Part shown: piece by piece, positions 1 through 9,939 of the stretch | Position numbering within the stretch: the first letter of the stretch is position 1 | Layout: each line of letters starts with the position of its first letter | NCBI RefSeq assembly: GCF_042767895.1 | Contig: NC_091552.1 | Location: 4,095,220 to 4,107,719, forward strand | Direction of reading: 5' to 3' | Origin: Penaeus vannamei | Lineage: Eukaryota; Arthropoda; Malacostraca; Decapoda; Penaeidae | Length of the DNA: 12,500 nt | Made by a program: the position numbers and the translations under genes | The notes under the pieces: generated by a model | Database searches by the model: none | Told to the model about the DNA's origin: nothing | What the model saw: only the letters and a program-made list of their open reading frames with translations

Positions 1-419
1 GACACACAAATGTAAACACCGACACACAAATGTAAACACCGACACACAAATGTAAACACCGACACACAAATGTAAACACCGACACACAAATGTAAACACC
101 GACACACAAATGTAAACACCGACACACAAATGTAAACACCGACACACAAATGTAAACACCGACACACAAATGTAAACACCGACACACAAATGTAAACACC
201 GACACACAAATGTAAACACCGACACACAAATATAAACACCGACACACAATGTAAACACCGACACACAAATGTAAACACCGACACACAAATGTGAACACCG
301 ACACACAAATGTAAACACCGACACACAAATGTGAACACCGACACACAAATGTAAACACCGACACACAAATGTAAACACCGACACACAAATGTAAACACCG
401 ACACACAAATGTAAACACC

Positions 420-519
420 GACACACAGATGTAAACACCGACACACAGATGTAAACACCGACACACAGATGTAAACACCGACACACAGATGTAAACACCG
501 ACACACAGATGTAAACACC
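420..519 (+). repeat. Homogenised cagatg sub-block of satellite A
   Basis: Five consecutive 20-base units carry the same A-to-G change (cacagatg instead of cacaaatg), and the change occurs nowhere else in the array. Five adjacent identical variants are best explained by local duplication of one mutated unit. The block ends at the only 18-base unit (520-537), which may mark an exchange breakpoint. Confidence 0.9.
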
Positions 520-756
520 GACACACAAATGTAAACCGACACACAAATGTAAACACCGACACACAATGTAAACACCGACACACAAATGTAAACACCGACA
601 CACAAATGTAAACACCGACACACAAATGTAAACAACGACACACAAATGTAAACAACGACACACAAATGTAAACACCGACACACAAATGTAAACAACGACA
701 CACAAATGTAAACACCGACACACAAATGTAAACACCGACACACAAATGTAAACACC

Positions 757-855
757 GACACACAATGTAAACACCGACACACAAATGTAAACAACGACAC
801 ACAAATGTAAACACCGACACACAAATGTAAACACCGACACACAAATGTAAACACC
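757..855 (+). repeat. Five-unit composite block in satellite A, copy 1
   Basis: The block is one 19-base short unit, one aacaac unit and three standard units, 99 bases in total, followed at once by another 19-base unit at 856. The same order recurs at 1614-1712, again followed by a 19-base unit, so this looks like a block-level duplication inside satellite A. Confidence 0.7.
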
Positions 856-1613
856 GACACACAATGTAAACACCGACACACAAATGTAAACACCGACACA
901 CAAATGTAAACAACGACACACAAATGTAAACAACGACACACAAATGTAAACACCGACACACAAATGTAAACACCGACACACAAATGTAAACACCGACACA
1001 CAAATGTAAACACCGACACACAAATGTAAACACCGACACACAATGTAAACACCGACACACAAATGTAAACACCGACACACAAATGTAAACACCGACACAC
1101 AAATGTAAACAACGACACACAAATGTAAACACCGACACACAAATGTAAACACCGACACACAAATGTAAACACCGACACACAAATGTAAACAACGACACAC
1201 AAATGTAAACAACGACACACAAATGTAAACACCGACACACAAATGTAAACACCGACACACAAATGTAAACACCGACACACAAATGTAAACACCGACACAC
1301 AAATGTAAACACCGACACACAAATGTAAACACCGACACACAAATGTAAACACCGACACACAAATGTAAACACCGACACACAAATGTAAACAACGACACAC
1401 AAATGTAAACACCGACACACAAATGTAAACACCGACACACAAATGTAAACACCGACACACAAATGTAAACACCGACACACAAATGTAAACAACGACACAC
1501 AAATGTAAACACCGACACACAAATGTAAACACCGACACACAAATGTAAACACCGACACACAAATGTAAACAACGACACACAAATGTAAACACCGACACAC
1601 AAATGTAAACACC

Positions 1614-1712
1614 GACACACAATGTAAACACCGACACACAAATGTAAACAACGACACACAAATGTAAACACCGACACACAAATGTAAACACCGACACACA
1701 AATGTAAACACC
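1614..1712 (+). repeat. Five-unit composite block in satellite A, copy 2
   Basis: This block has the same order of variant units as 757-855 (short, aacaac, standard, standard, standard) and is followed by a short unit at 1713. The copies lie 857 bases apart. With so few variant classes, chance recurrence is possible. Confidence 0.65.
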
Positions 1713-1771
1713 GACACACAATGTAAACACCGACACACAAATGTAAACACCGACACACAAATGTAAACACC

Positions 1772-1854
1772 GACACACACATGTAAACACCGACACACAA
1801 ATGTAAACAAACACCGACACACAATGTAAACACCGACACACAAATGTAAACACC
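1772..1854 (+). repeat. Degenerating right part of satellite A
   Basis: Several private variants cluster near the right end: an A-to-C change (cacacatg) in the unit at 1772, the only 24-base unit (1792-1815), a 19-base unit at 1816, and the loss of the junction CpG at 1855. Higher divergence at array edges is typical of satellites, because exchange homogenises the centre more than the borders. Confidence 0.75.
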
Positions 1855-1946
1855 AACACACAAATGTAAACACCGACACACAAATGTAAACACCGACACA
1901 CAAATGTAAACACCGACACACAAATGTAAACACCGATATACAAACC

Positions 1947-2130
1947 TTTTAAGGCTTCTGAGACGTCCATCTAATTTCTTAACTAATCTTTTAATCGCCT
2001 TTGATGGGACTTTAAAGAAATGGATGCAGATCACATTTTCTATTCCATAAATTCTAATGTATTTAAGGCATCGACATGTGTGTATGTTCAGTCCGAAAAG
2101 AATTTAGAGAAATATCCGTTTCATTTTTAT
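1947..2130. other. Unique DNA between the two satellites
   Basis: This 184-base stretch has no tandem structure and a more balanced base composition than either array. It contains the first two thirds of a 49-codon plus-strand reading frame (see 2020-2169). I see no tRNA fold, terminal inverted repeat, target-site duplication or transposase motif. It does not visibly resemble the unique DNA at 12317-12500, so I have no evidence that satellite B was inserted into a formerly continuous sequence. Confidence 0.85.
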
Positions 2131-2169
2131 CATATCCCTGAAAGAAAGAAACAAATTTGCATAATGTAA
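2020..2169 (+). other. 49-codon ORF running into satellite B; possible THAP-like remnant
   Basis: An ATG at 2020 in a good eukaryotic start context (G at -3, G at +4) opens a 49-codon frame that ends at TAA 2167-2169, inside the first satellite B unit. An in-frame TGA at 2002-2004 limits it upstream. The composition is not repetitive and looks protein-like. The C-terminal half has a cysteine (about residue 20), then FHFYHIPERKKQIC. The aromatic/His, Pro and Arg/Lys-Lys order loosely recalls the middle of THAP zinc-finger domains (Phe-His/Tyr-Arg-hydrophobic-Pro followed by Arg-Arg-Lys). The second zinc-binding cysteine, the Trp and the C-x2-H pair are not present, so it cannot be an intact THAP domain. 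It may be a truncated exon or transposon fragment, or a chance frame. The coding call is weak; the reading frame itself is certain. Confidence 0.2.
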
Positions 2170-2240
2170 TATTATATCCCTGAAAAAAACAATTGCATAA
2201 TGTAATATTATATCCCTGAAAAAAATGCATAATGTAATAT
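2131..2240 (+). repeat. Left-edge transition units of satellite B
   Basis: The first unit (from 2131) has the unit core (atatccctga, tttgcataatgtaat), but its A-rich segment is interrupted by G, G and C. The second unit keeps only a C (aaaaaaacaattgc, about 2183-2198). The third has a pure A-tract. This is a stepwise gradient from complex to simplified sequence. The tttgcataatgtaat ending of the first unit recurs at the far right edge (12302-12316) and at about 8529. Confidence 0.85.
2161..2175. other. First copy of the per-unit AT inverted repeat / TAATATTAC word
   Basis: ataat-gtaat-attat is a perfect 5-base inverted repeat around a 5-base loop. On the minus strand it reads ATAATATTACATTAT and contains TAATATTAC (plus-strand 2166-2174). 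This is the first of several hundred copies, since the element is part of the satellite B consensus. The gcct variant shortens the arm to four bases, and gtgat or gttat variants destroy the nonamer. TAATATTAC is the origin nonanucleotide of geminiviruses, but here it overlaps a weak AT stem rather than sitting in the loop of a strong one. No function is established by this match. Confidence 0.6.
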
Positions 2241-2273
2241 TATATCTCTGAAAAAAATGCATAATGTAATATT

Positions 2274-2466
2274 ATATCTCTGAAAAAAATGCATAATGTA
2301 ATATTATATCCCTGAAAAAAAAATAAATAATGTAATATTATATCCCTGAAAAAATTGCATAATGTAATATTATATCCCTGAAAAAATTGCATAATGTAAT
2401 ATTATATCCCTGAAAAAAAATGCATAATGTAATATTATATCCCTGAAAAAAAAATAAATAATGTAA
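2274..2466 (+). repeat. Four-unit repeat marked by aaataaataa junctions
   Basis: The rare junction aaataaataatg, in which the gc of gcat is lost, occurs at 2321 and again at 2452, 131 bases (four units) apart. A related but different form appears near 8115. The spacing suggests a local four-unit duplication at the left end of satellite B. Confidence 0.6.
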
Positions 2467-3080
2467 TATTATATCTCTGAAAAAAATGCATAATGTAATA
2501 TTATATCCCTGAAAAAAAATTGCATAATGTAATATTATATCCCTGAAAAAAAATGCATAATGTAATATTATCCTGAAAAAAATTGCATAATGTAATATTA
2601 TATCCCTGAAAAAAATTGCATAATGTAATATTATATCCCTGAAAAAAATTGCATAATGTAATATTATATCCCTGAAAAAAATGCATAATGTAATATTATA
2701 TCCCTGAAAAAAATTGCATAATGTAATATTATATCCCTGAAAAAAAAAATGCATAATGTAATATTATATCTCTGAAAAAATTGCATAATGTAATATTATA
2801 TCTCTGAAAAAATTGCATAATGTAATATTATATCCCTGAAAAAATTGCATAATGTAATATTATATCCCTGAAAAAATTGCATAATGTAATATTATATCCC
2901 TGAAAAAAAAAATGCATAATGTAATATTATATCTCTGAAAAAATTGCATAATGTAATATTATATCTCTGAAAAAATTGCATAATGTAATATTATATCCCT
3001 GAAAAAAATTGCATAATGTAATATTATATCCCTGAAAAAAATTGCATAATGTAATATTATATCCCTGAAAAAAAAAGCAT

Positions 3081-3300
3081 AATGTGATATTATATCCCTG
3101 AAAAAAAATTGCATAATGTAATATTATATCCCTGAAAAAAATGCATAATGTGATATTATATCCCTGAAAAAAATTGCATAATGTAATATTATATCCCTGA
3201 AAAAAATGCATAATGTGATATTATATCCCTGAAAAAAATTGCATAATGTAATATTATATCCCTGAAAAAAATTGCATAATGTGATATTATATCCCTGAAA
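3081..3300 (+). repeat. Dimeric (66-bp) higher-order repeat, gtgat/gtaat alternation
   Basis: The variant gtgatatt occurs at 3084, 3150, 3215 and 3281, with a normal gtaatatt unit between each pair. Spacings of 66, 65 and 66 bases show that a two-unit cassette was amplified about four times. Confidence 0.85.
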
Positions 3301-4820
3301 AAAATTGCATAATGTAATATTATATCCCTGAAAAAAATTGCATAATGTAATATTATATCCCTGAAAAAAATTGCATAATGTAATATTATATCCCTGAAAA
3401 AAATTGCATAATGTAATATTATATCCCTGAAAAAAATTGCATAATGTAATATTATATCCCTTAAAAAAAAATTGCATAATGTAATATTATATCCCTGAAA
3501 AAAATTGCATAATGTAATATTATATCCCTGAAAAAAAAAATTGCATAATGTAATATTATATCCCTGAAAAAAATTGCATAATGTAATATTATATCCCTGA
3601 AAAAATTGCATAATGTTATATTATATCCCTGAAAAAAATTGCATAATGTAATATTATATCCCTGAAAAAAAAATTGCATAATGTAATATTATCCTGAAAA
3701 AAGATGCATAATGTAATATTATATCCCTGAAAAATTGCATAATGTAATATTATCCTGAAAAAAGATGCATAATGTAATATTATATCCCTGAAAAAAAATT
3801 GCATAATGTAATATTATATCCCTGAAAAAAAATTGCATAATGTAATATTATATCCCTGAAAAAAAAAATTGCATAATGTAATATTATCCTGAAAAAAAAT
3901 TGCATAATGTAATATTATATCCCTGAAAAATTGCATAATGTAATATTATATCCCTGAAAAAAAATTGCATAATGTAATATTATATCCCTGAAAAAAAATG
4001 CATAATGTAATATTATATCCTTGAAAAAAATTGCATAATGTAATATTATATCCCTGAAAAAATTGCATAATGTAATATTATATCCCTGAAAAAAAATGCA
4101 TAATGTAATATTATATCCCTGAAAAAAAAATTGCATAATGTAATATTATCCTGAAAAAAATTGCATAATGTAATATTATATCCCTGAAAAAAAAATTGCA
4201 TAATGTAATATTATATCCCTGAAAAAAAATGCATAATGTAATATTATATCCCTGAAAAAAGATGCATAATGTAATATTATCCTGAAAAAAATTGCATAAT
4301 GTAATATTATATCCCTAAAAAAAATGCATAATGTAATATTATATCTGAAAAAAAATTGCATAATGTAATATTATATCCCTGAAAAAAAATGCATAATGTA
4401 ATATTATATCTCTGAAAAAAATTGTATAATGTAATATTATCCTGAAAAAAAATGCATAGTGTAATATTATCCTGAAAATAATTGCATAATGTAATATTAT
4501 ATCTCTGAAAAAAATTGCATAATGTAATATTATATCCCTGAAAAAAAATTGCATAATGTAATATTATATCCCTGAAAAAAATTGCATAATGTAATATTAT
4601 ATCCCTGAAAAAAATTGCATAATGTAATATTATATCCCTGAAAAAAAATTGCATAATGTAATATTATATCCCTGAAAAAAAATTGCATAATGTAATATTA
4701 TATCCCTGAAAAAAAATTGCATAATGTAATATTATATCCCTGAAAAAAAATTGCATAATGTAATATTATATCCCTGAAAAAAAATGCATAATGTAATATT
4801 ATATCCCTGAAAAAAATTGC

Positions 4821-5235
4821 ATAATGTTATATTATATCCCTGAAAAAAATTGCATAATGTAATATTATATCCCTGAAAAAAAATTGCATAATGTAATATT
4901 ATATCCCTGAAAAAAAATTGCATAATGTTATATTATATCCCTGAAAAAAAATGCATAATGTAATATTATATCCCTGAAAAAAATTGCATAATGTTATATT
5001 ATATCCCTGAAAAAAAATTGCATAATGTTATATTATATCCCTGAAAAAAATTGCATAATGTAATATTATATCCCTGAAAAAAATGCCTAATGTAATATTA
5101 TATCCCTGAAAGAAAAATTGCATAATGTAATATTATATCTCTGAAAAAATTGCATAATGTAATATTATATCCCTGAAAAAAAATTGCATAATGTAATATT
5201 ATATCCCTAAAAAAAAATTGCATAATGTTATATTA
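4821..5235 (+). repeat. Cluster of gttat-variant units
   Basis: The variant gttatatt appears at about 4826, 4927, 4993, 5027 and 5227, and is otherwise scattered (3616, 5528, 7501, 7860, 9298, 11979). Clustering within about 400 bases fits local spread of one mutation, but the spacing is irregular. The change removes the TAATATTAC word in those units. Confidence 0.6.
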
Positions 5236-5640
5236 TATCCCTGAAAAAAAATTGCATAATGTAATATTATATCCCTGAAAAAAATTGCATAATGTAATAT
5301 TATATCCCTGAAAAAAATTGCATAATGTAATATTATATCCCTGAAAAAAAAAGCATAATGTAATATTATATCCCTGAAAAAAAATTGCATTATGTAATAT
5401 TATATCCCTGAAAAAAATTGCATAATGTAATATTATATCCCTGAAAAAAATTGCATAATGTGATATTATATCCCTGAAAAAAAATTGCATAATGTAATAT
5501 TATATCCCTGAAAAAAAAATGCATAATGTTATATTATATCCCTGAAAAAATTGCATAATGTAATATTATATCCCTGAAAAAAAATTGCATAATGTAATAT
5601 TATATCCCTGAAAAAAATTGCATAATGTAATATTATATCC

Positions 5641-5700
5641 CTGAAAAAAATTTCATAATGTAATATTATATCCCTGAAAAAAATTTCATAATGTAATATT
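5641..5700 (+). repeat. Adjacent pair of tttcata units
   Basis: Two neighbouring units share tttcataatg in place of ttgcataatg (starting at 5651 and 5684, 33 bases apart). I noticed this variant nowhere else. It is the smallest-scale example of single-unit duplication in the array. Confidence 0.75.
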
Positions 5701-6131
5701 ATATCTGAAAAAAATTGCATAATGTAATATTATATCCCTGAAAAAAAATGCATAATGTAATATTATATCCCTAAAAAAAAATTGCATAATGTAATATTAT
5801 ATCCCTGAAAAAAAATGCATAATGTAATATTATATCCCTGAAAAAAATTGCATAATGTAATATTATATCTGAAAAAAATTGCATAATGTAATATTATATC
5901 CCTGAAAAAAAATGCATAATGTAATATTATATCCCTGAAAAAAATTGCATAATGTAATATTATATCTCTGAAAAAAATTGCATAATGTAATATTATATCT
6001 CTGAAAAAAATTGCATAATGTAATATTATATCCCTGAAAAAAATTGCATAATGTAATATTATATCCCTGAAAAAAATGCATAATGTAATATTATATCTCT
6101 GAAAAAAATTGCATAATGTAATATTATATCT

Positions 6132-6410
6132 CTGAAAAAAATTGCATAATGTAATATTATATCCCTGAAAAAAATGCATAATGTAATATTATATCCCTGA
6201 AAAAAATGCCTAATGTAATATTATATCCCTGAAAAAAAGCCTAATGTAATATTATATCCCTGAAAAAAATGCATAATGTAATATTATCCTGAAAAAAATT
6301 GCATAATGTAATATTATCCTGAAAAAAATTGCATAATGTAATATTATCCTGAAAAAAATTGCATAATGTAATATTATCCTGAAAAAAAATGCATAATGTA
6401 ATATTATATC
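6132..6410 (+). repeat. 510-bp-spaced duplication in satellite B, copy 1
   Basis: This segment matches 6642-6920 base for base by hand comparison (279 bases). It includes two gcct units and a run of four consecutive 30-base attatcctg units at about 6271-6390. To the left, similarity continues with a few C/T differences. Identity of A-tract lengths as well as substitutions implies a recent event. Confidence 0.9.
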
Positions 6411-6641
6411 CCTGAAAAAAATTGCATAATGTAATATTATATCTCTGAAAAAAATTGCATAATGTAATATTATATCCCTGAAAAAAAAAGCATAATGTAA
6501 TATTATATCCCTGAAAAAAAAGCATAATGTAATATTATATCTCTGAAAAAAATTGCATAATGTAATATTATATCCCTGAAAAAAATTGCATAATGTAATA
6601 TTATATCCCTGAAAAAAATTGCATAATGTAATATTATATCC

Positions 6642-6920
6642 CTGAAAAAAATTGCATAATGTAATATTATATCCCTGAAAAAAATGCATAATGTAATATT
6701 ATATCCCTGAAAAAAATGCCTAATGTAATATTATATCCCTGAAAAAAAGCCTAATGTAATATTATATCCCTGAAAAAAATGCATAATGTAATATTATCCT
6801 GAAAAAAATTGCATAATGTAATATTATCCTGAAAAAAATTGCATAATGTAATATTATCCTGAAAAAAATTGCATAATGTAATATTATCCTGAAAAAAAAT
6901 GCATAATGTAATATTATATC
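6642..6920 (+). repeat. 510-bp-spaced duplication in satellite B, copy 2
   Basis: This is the second copy of 6132-6410, displaced by exactly 510 bases (about 15-16 units), with the same four-unit run of 30-base units at about 6781-6900. To the right of both copies the pattern diverges by about one unit. Confidence 0.9.
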
Positions 6921-7442
6921 TCTGAAAAAAAAAGCATAATGTAATATTATATCCCTGAAAAAAATTGCATAATGTAATATTATATCTCTGAAAAAAATTG
7001 CATAATGTAATATTATATCCCTGAAAAAAAAAAGCATAATGTAATATTATATCTCTGAAAAAAATTGCATAATGTAATATTATATCCCTGAAAAAAATTG
7101 CATAATGTAATATTATATCCCTGAAAAAAAATGCATAATGTAATATTATATCCCTGAAAACAATTGCATAATGTAATATTATATCTCTGAAAAAAATTGC
7201 ATAATGTAATATTATATCCCTGAAAAAAAAAGCATAATGTAATATTATATCTCTGAAAAAAATTGCATAATGTAATATTATATCCCTGAAAAAAATTGCA
7301 TAATGTAATATTATATCTCTGAAAAAAATTGCATAATGTAATATTATATCCCTGAAAAAAATTGCATAATGTAATATTATATCTCTGAAAAAAATTGCAT
7401 AATGTAATATTATATCTCTGAAAAAAATTGCATAATGTAATA

Positions 7443-7880
7443 TTATATCCCTGAAAAAAATGCATAATGTAATATTATATCCCTGAAAAAAATGCATAAT
7501 GTTATATTATATCCTTGAAAAAAATTGCATAATGTAATATTATATCCCTGAAAAAAATTGCATAATGTAATATTATATCTCTGAAAAAAATTGCATAATG
7601 TAATATTATATCCCTGAAAAAAATTGCATAATGTAATATTATATCCCTGAAAAAAATTGCATAATGTAATATTATATCTCTGAAAAAAATTGCATAATGT
7701 AATATTATATCCCTGAAAAAAATTGCATAATGTAATATTATATCCCTGAAAAAAAATTGCATAATGTAATATTATCCTGAAAAAAATTGCATAATGTAAT
7801 ATTATATCCCTGAAAAAAATGCATAATGTAATATTATATCCCTGAAAAAAATGCATAATGTTATATTATATCCTTGAAAA
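7443..7880 (+). repeat. 359-bp-spaced repeat marked by gttat + ccttg units
   Basis: A doubly marked unit (gttatatt followed by atccttg) lies at 7501 and again at 7860. Each is preceded by two units with the shorter aaatgc junction. The offset of 359 bases is about 11 units. The intervening C/T variants differ, so this duplication looks older than the 510-base one. Confidence 0.75.
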
Positions 7881-8340
7881 AAATGCATAATGTAATATTA
7901 TATCCCTGAAAAAAATTGCATAATGTAATATTATATCCCTGAAAAAAAATTGCATTATGTAATATTATATCCCTGAAAAAAATTGCATAATGTAATATTA
8001 TATCCCTGAAAAAAATTGCATAATGTGATATTATATCCCTGAAAAAAATTGCATAATGTAATATTATATCCCTGAAAAAAATTGCATAATGTAATATTAT
8101 ATCCCTGAAAAAAAAATTAAATAATGTAGTATTATATCCCTGAAAAAAAATTGCATAATGTAATATTATATCTCTGAAAAAAAATTGCATAATGTAATAT
8201 TATATCCCTGAAAAAAAAATGCATAATGTAATATTATATCCCTGAAAAAAAATTGCATAATGTAATATTATATCCCTGAAAAAAAAATGCATAATGTAAT
8301 ATTATATCCCTGAAAAAAAATTGCATAATGTAATATTATA

Positions 8341-8475
8341 TCCCTGAAAAAAAAAATTGCATAATGTAATATTATATCCCTGAAAAAAAAAAATTGCATA
8401 ATGTAATATTATATCCCTGAAAAAAAAAAATTGCATAATGTAATATTATATCCCTGAAAAAAAAAAAAATGTAAT
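8341..8475 (+). repeat. A-tract expansion zone
   Basis: Successive units have A-tracts of about 10-13. At 8457-8469 a run of 13 A goes directly into tgtaatatt, so the gcata segment is missing. Another 13-A run lies at about 9927-9939. Replication slippage could cause this, and so could homopolymer-length error in sequencing. Confidence 0.75.
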
Positions 8476-8660
8476 ATTATATCCCTGAAAAAAAAAATTG
8501 CATAATGTAATATTATATCCCTGAAAAAATTTGCATAATGTAATATTATATCCTTGAAAAAAATTGCATAATGTAATATTATATCCCTGAAAAAAATGCC
8601 TAATGTAATATTATATCTCTGAAAAAATTGCATAATGTAATATTATATCTCTGAAAAAAA

Positions 8661-9130
8661 TGCATAATGTAATATTATATCCCTGAAAAAAAATTGCATA
8701 ATGTAATATTATGTCCCTGAAAAAAAAATGCATAATGTAATATTATATCTCTGAAAAAATTGCATAATGTAATATTATATCCCTGAAAAAAATTGCATAA
8801 TGTAATATTATATCCCTGAAAAAAATGCCTAATGTAATATTATATCCCTGAAAAAAAATGCATAACGTAATATTATATCCCTGAAAAAAAATGCATAATG
8901 TAATATTATATCCCTGAAAAAAATTGCATAATGTAATATTATATCTCTGGAAAAAATTGCATAATGTAATATTATATCCCTGAAAAAAAATGCCTAATGT
9001 AATATTATATCCCTGAAAAAAAATGCCTAATGTAATATTATATCCCTGAAAAAAAATGCATAACGTAATATTATATCCCTGAAAAAAAATGCATAATGTA
9101 ATATTATATCCCTGAAAAAAATTGCATAAT
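8661..9130 (+). repeat. 1.28-kb-spaced segmental duplication, copy 1
   Basis: An ordered set of rare markers defines this block: atgtccctg (about 8711), a gcct unit (8828), cataacg (8861), ctctgg (about 8945), two gcct units (8992-9030) and cataacg (about 9060). The same order appears at 9940-10440. A-tract lengths between the first markers also match, apart from one base. Confidence 0.88.
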
Positions 9131-9622
9131 GTAATATTATATCCCTGAAAAAAATTGCATAATGTAATATTATATTCCTGAAAAAAAATTGCATAATGTA
9201 ATATTATATCTCTGAAAAAAATGCATAATGTAATATTATATCCCTGAAAAAAAATTGCATAATGTAATATTATATCCCTGAAAAAAAATGCATAATGTTA
9301 TATTATATCCCTGAAAAAAATTGCATAATGTAATATTATATCCCTCAAAAAAATTGCATAATGTAATATCATATTCCTGAAAAAAAATTGCATAATGTAA
9401 TATTATATCCCTGAAAAAAATTGCATAATGTAATATTATCCTGAAAAAAAATTGCATAATGTAATATTATATCTGAAAAAAATTGCATAATGTAATATTA
9501 TATCTGAAAAAAATGCCTAATGTAATATTATATCCCTGAAAAAAAGCATAATGTAATATTATCCTGAAAAAAATGCATAATGTAATATTATATCCCTGAA
9601 AAAAATTGCATAATGTAATATT

Positions 9623-9893
9623 ATCCTGAAAAAAAATGCATAATGTAATATTATATCTCTGAAAAAAAAAATGCATAATGTAATATTATATCTCTGAAAA
9701 AAAAATGCATAATGTAATATTATATCCCTGAAAAAAATTGCATAATGTAATATTATCCTGAAAAAAAATGCATAATGTAATATTATATCTCTGAAAAAAA
9801 AAATGCATAATGTAATATTATATCTCTGAAAAAAAAAAATGCATAATGTAATATTATATCCCTGAAAAAATTGCATAATGTAATATTATCCTG
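9623..9893 (+). repeat. Four-unit (132-bp) higher-order repeat
   Basis: The ordered set attatcctg, tctctg, tctctg, tccctg is present twice in a row. The attatcctg markers at 9623, 9755 and 9888 are spaced 132 and 133 bases. Long A-tracts (8-10) sit at matching places in both copies. Confidence 0.85.
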
Positions 9894-9939
9894 AAAAAAA
9901 TTGCATAATGTAATATTATATCCCTGAAAAAAAAAAAAA

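Larger units (their letters stand above)
1..1946 (+). repeat. Satellite A: 20-bp tandem array, 97 units
   Basis: This is a head-to-tail array of gacacacaaatgtaaacacc. Hand counting gives 97 units to position 1934, then a decayed fragment (gatatacaaacc, 1935-1946). The array is already in register at base 1, so it continues to the left of the window. The plus strand is 80% A+C, a strong strand asymmetry. Most units are exact. The recurrent variants are eight 19-base units missing one A (starting at 241, 558, 757, 856, 1035, 1614, 1713 and 1816), one 18-base unit (520-537), one 24-base unit with an internal aaac duplication (1792-1815), and thirteen units ending aacaac instead of aacacc, all between 617 and 1652. 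There are no spacers, so this is not CRISPR. It is a classical mini/microsatellite-type satellite; no function can be read from it directly. Confidence 0.98.

Noticed and set aside
1..1946. CRISPR array
   Set aside because: Units are contiguous with no unique spacers and there are no cas genes; this is a simple tandem satellite.
1..1946. Plasmid-type iteron origin (about 20-bp direct repeats)
   Set aside because: Iteron sets have few copies beside a rep gene and an AT-rich unwinding region; here there are 97 contiguous copies and no rep gene.
1..1946. Plant DRE/CBF core (ACCGAC) at each unit junction
   Set aside because: The word is short, nothing shows this is a plant, and the thirteen aacaac units abolish it without any visible pattern.
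1..1946. Telomeric repeat
   Set aside because: The 20-base unit does not resemble known telomere repeats, has no G-rich strand, and is followed by internal sequence.
6751..7497. 248-codon minus-strand reading frame as a repeat protein
   Set aside because: It is built solely of satellite units, changes register with A-tract length, and has no non-repetitive terminal parts.
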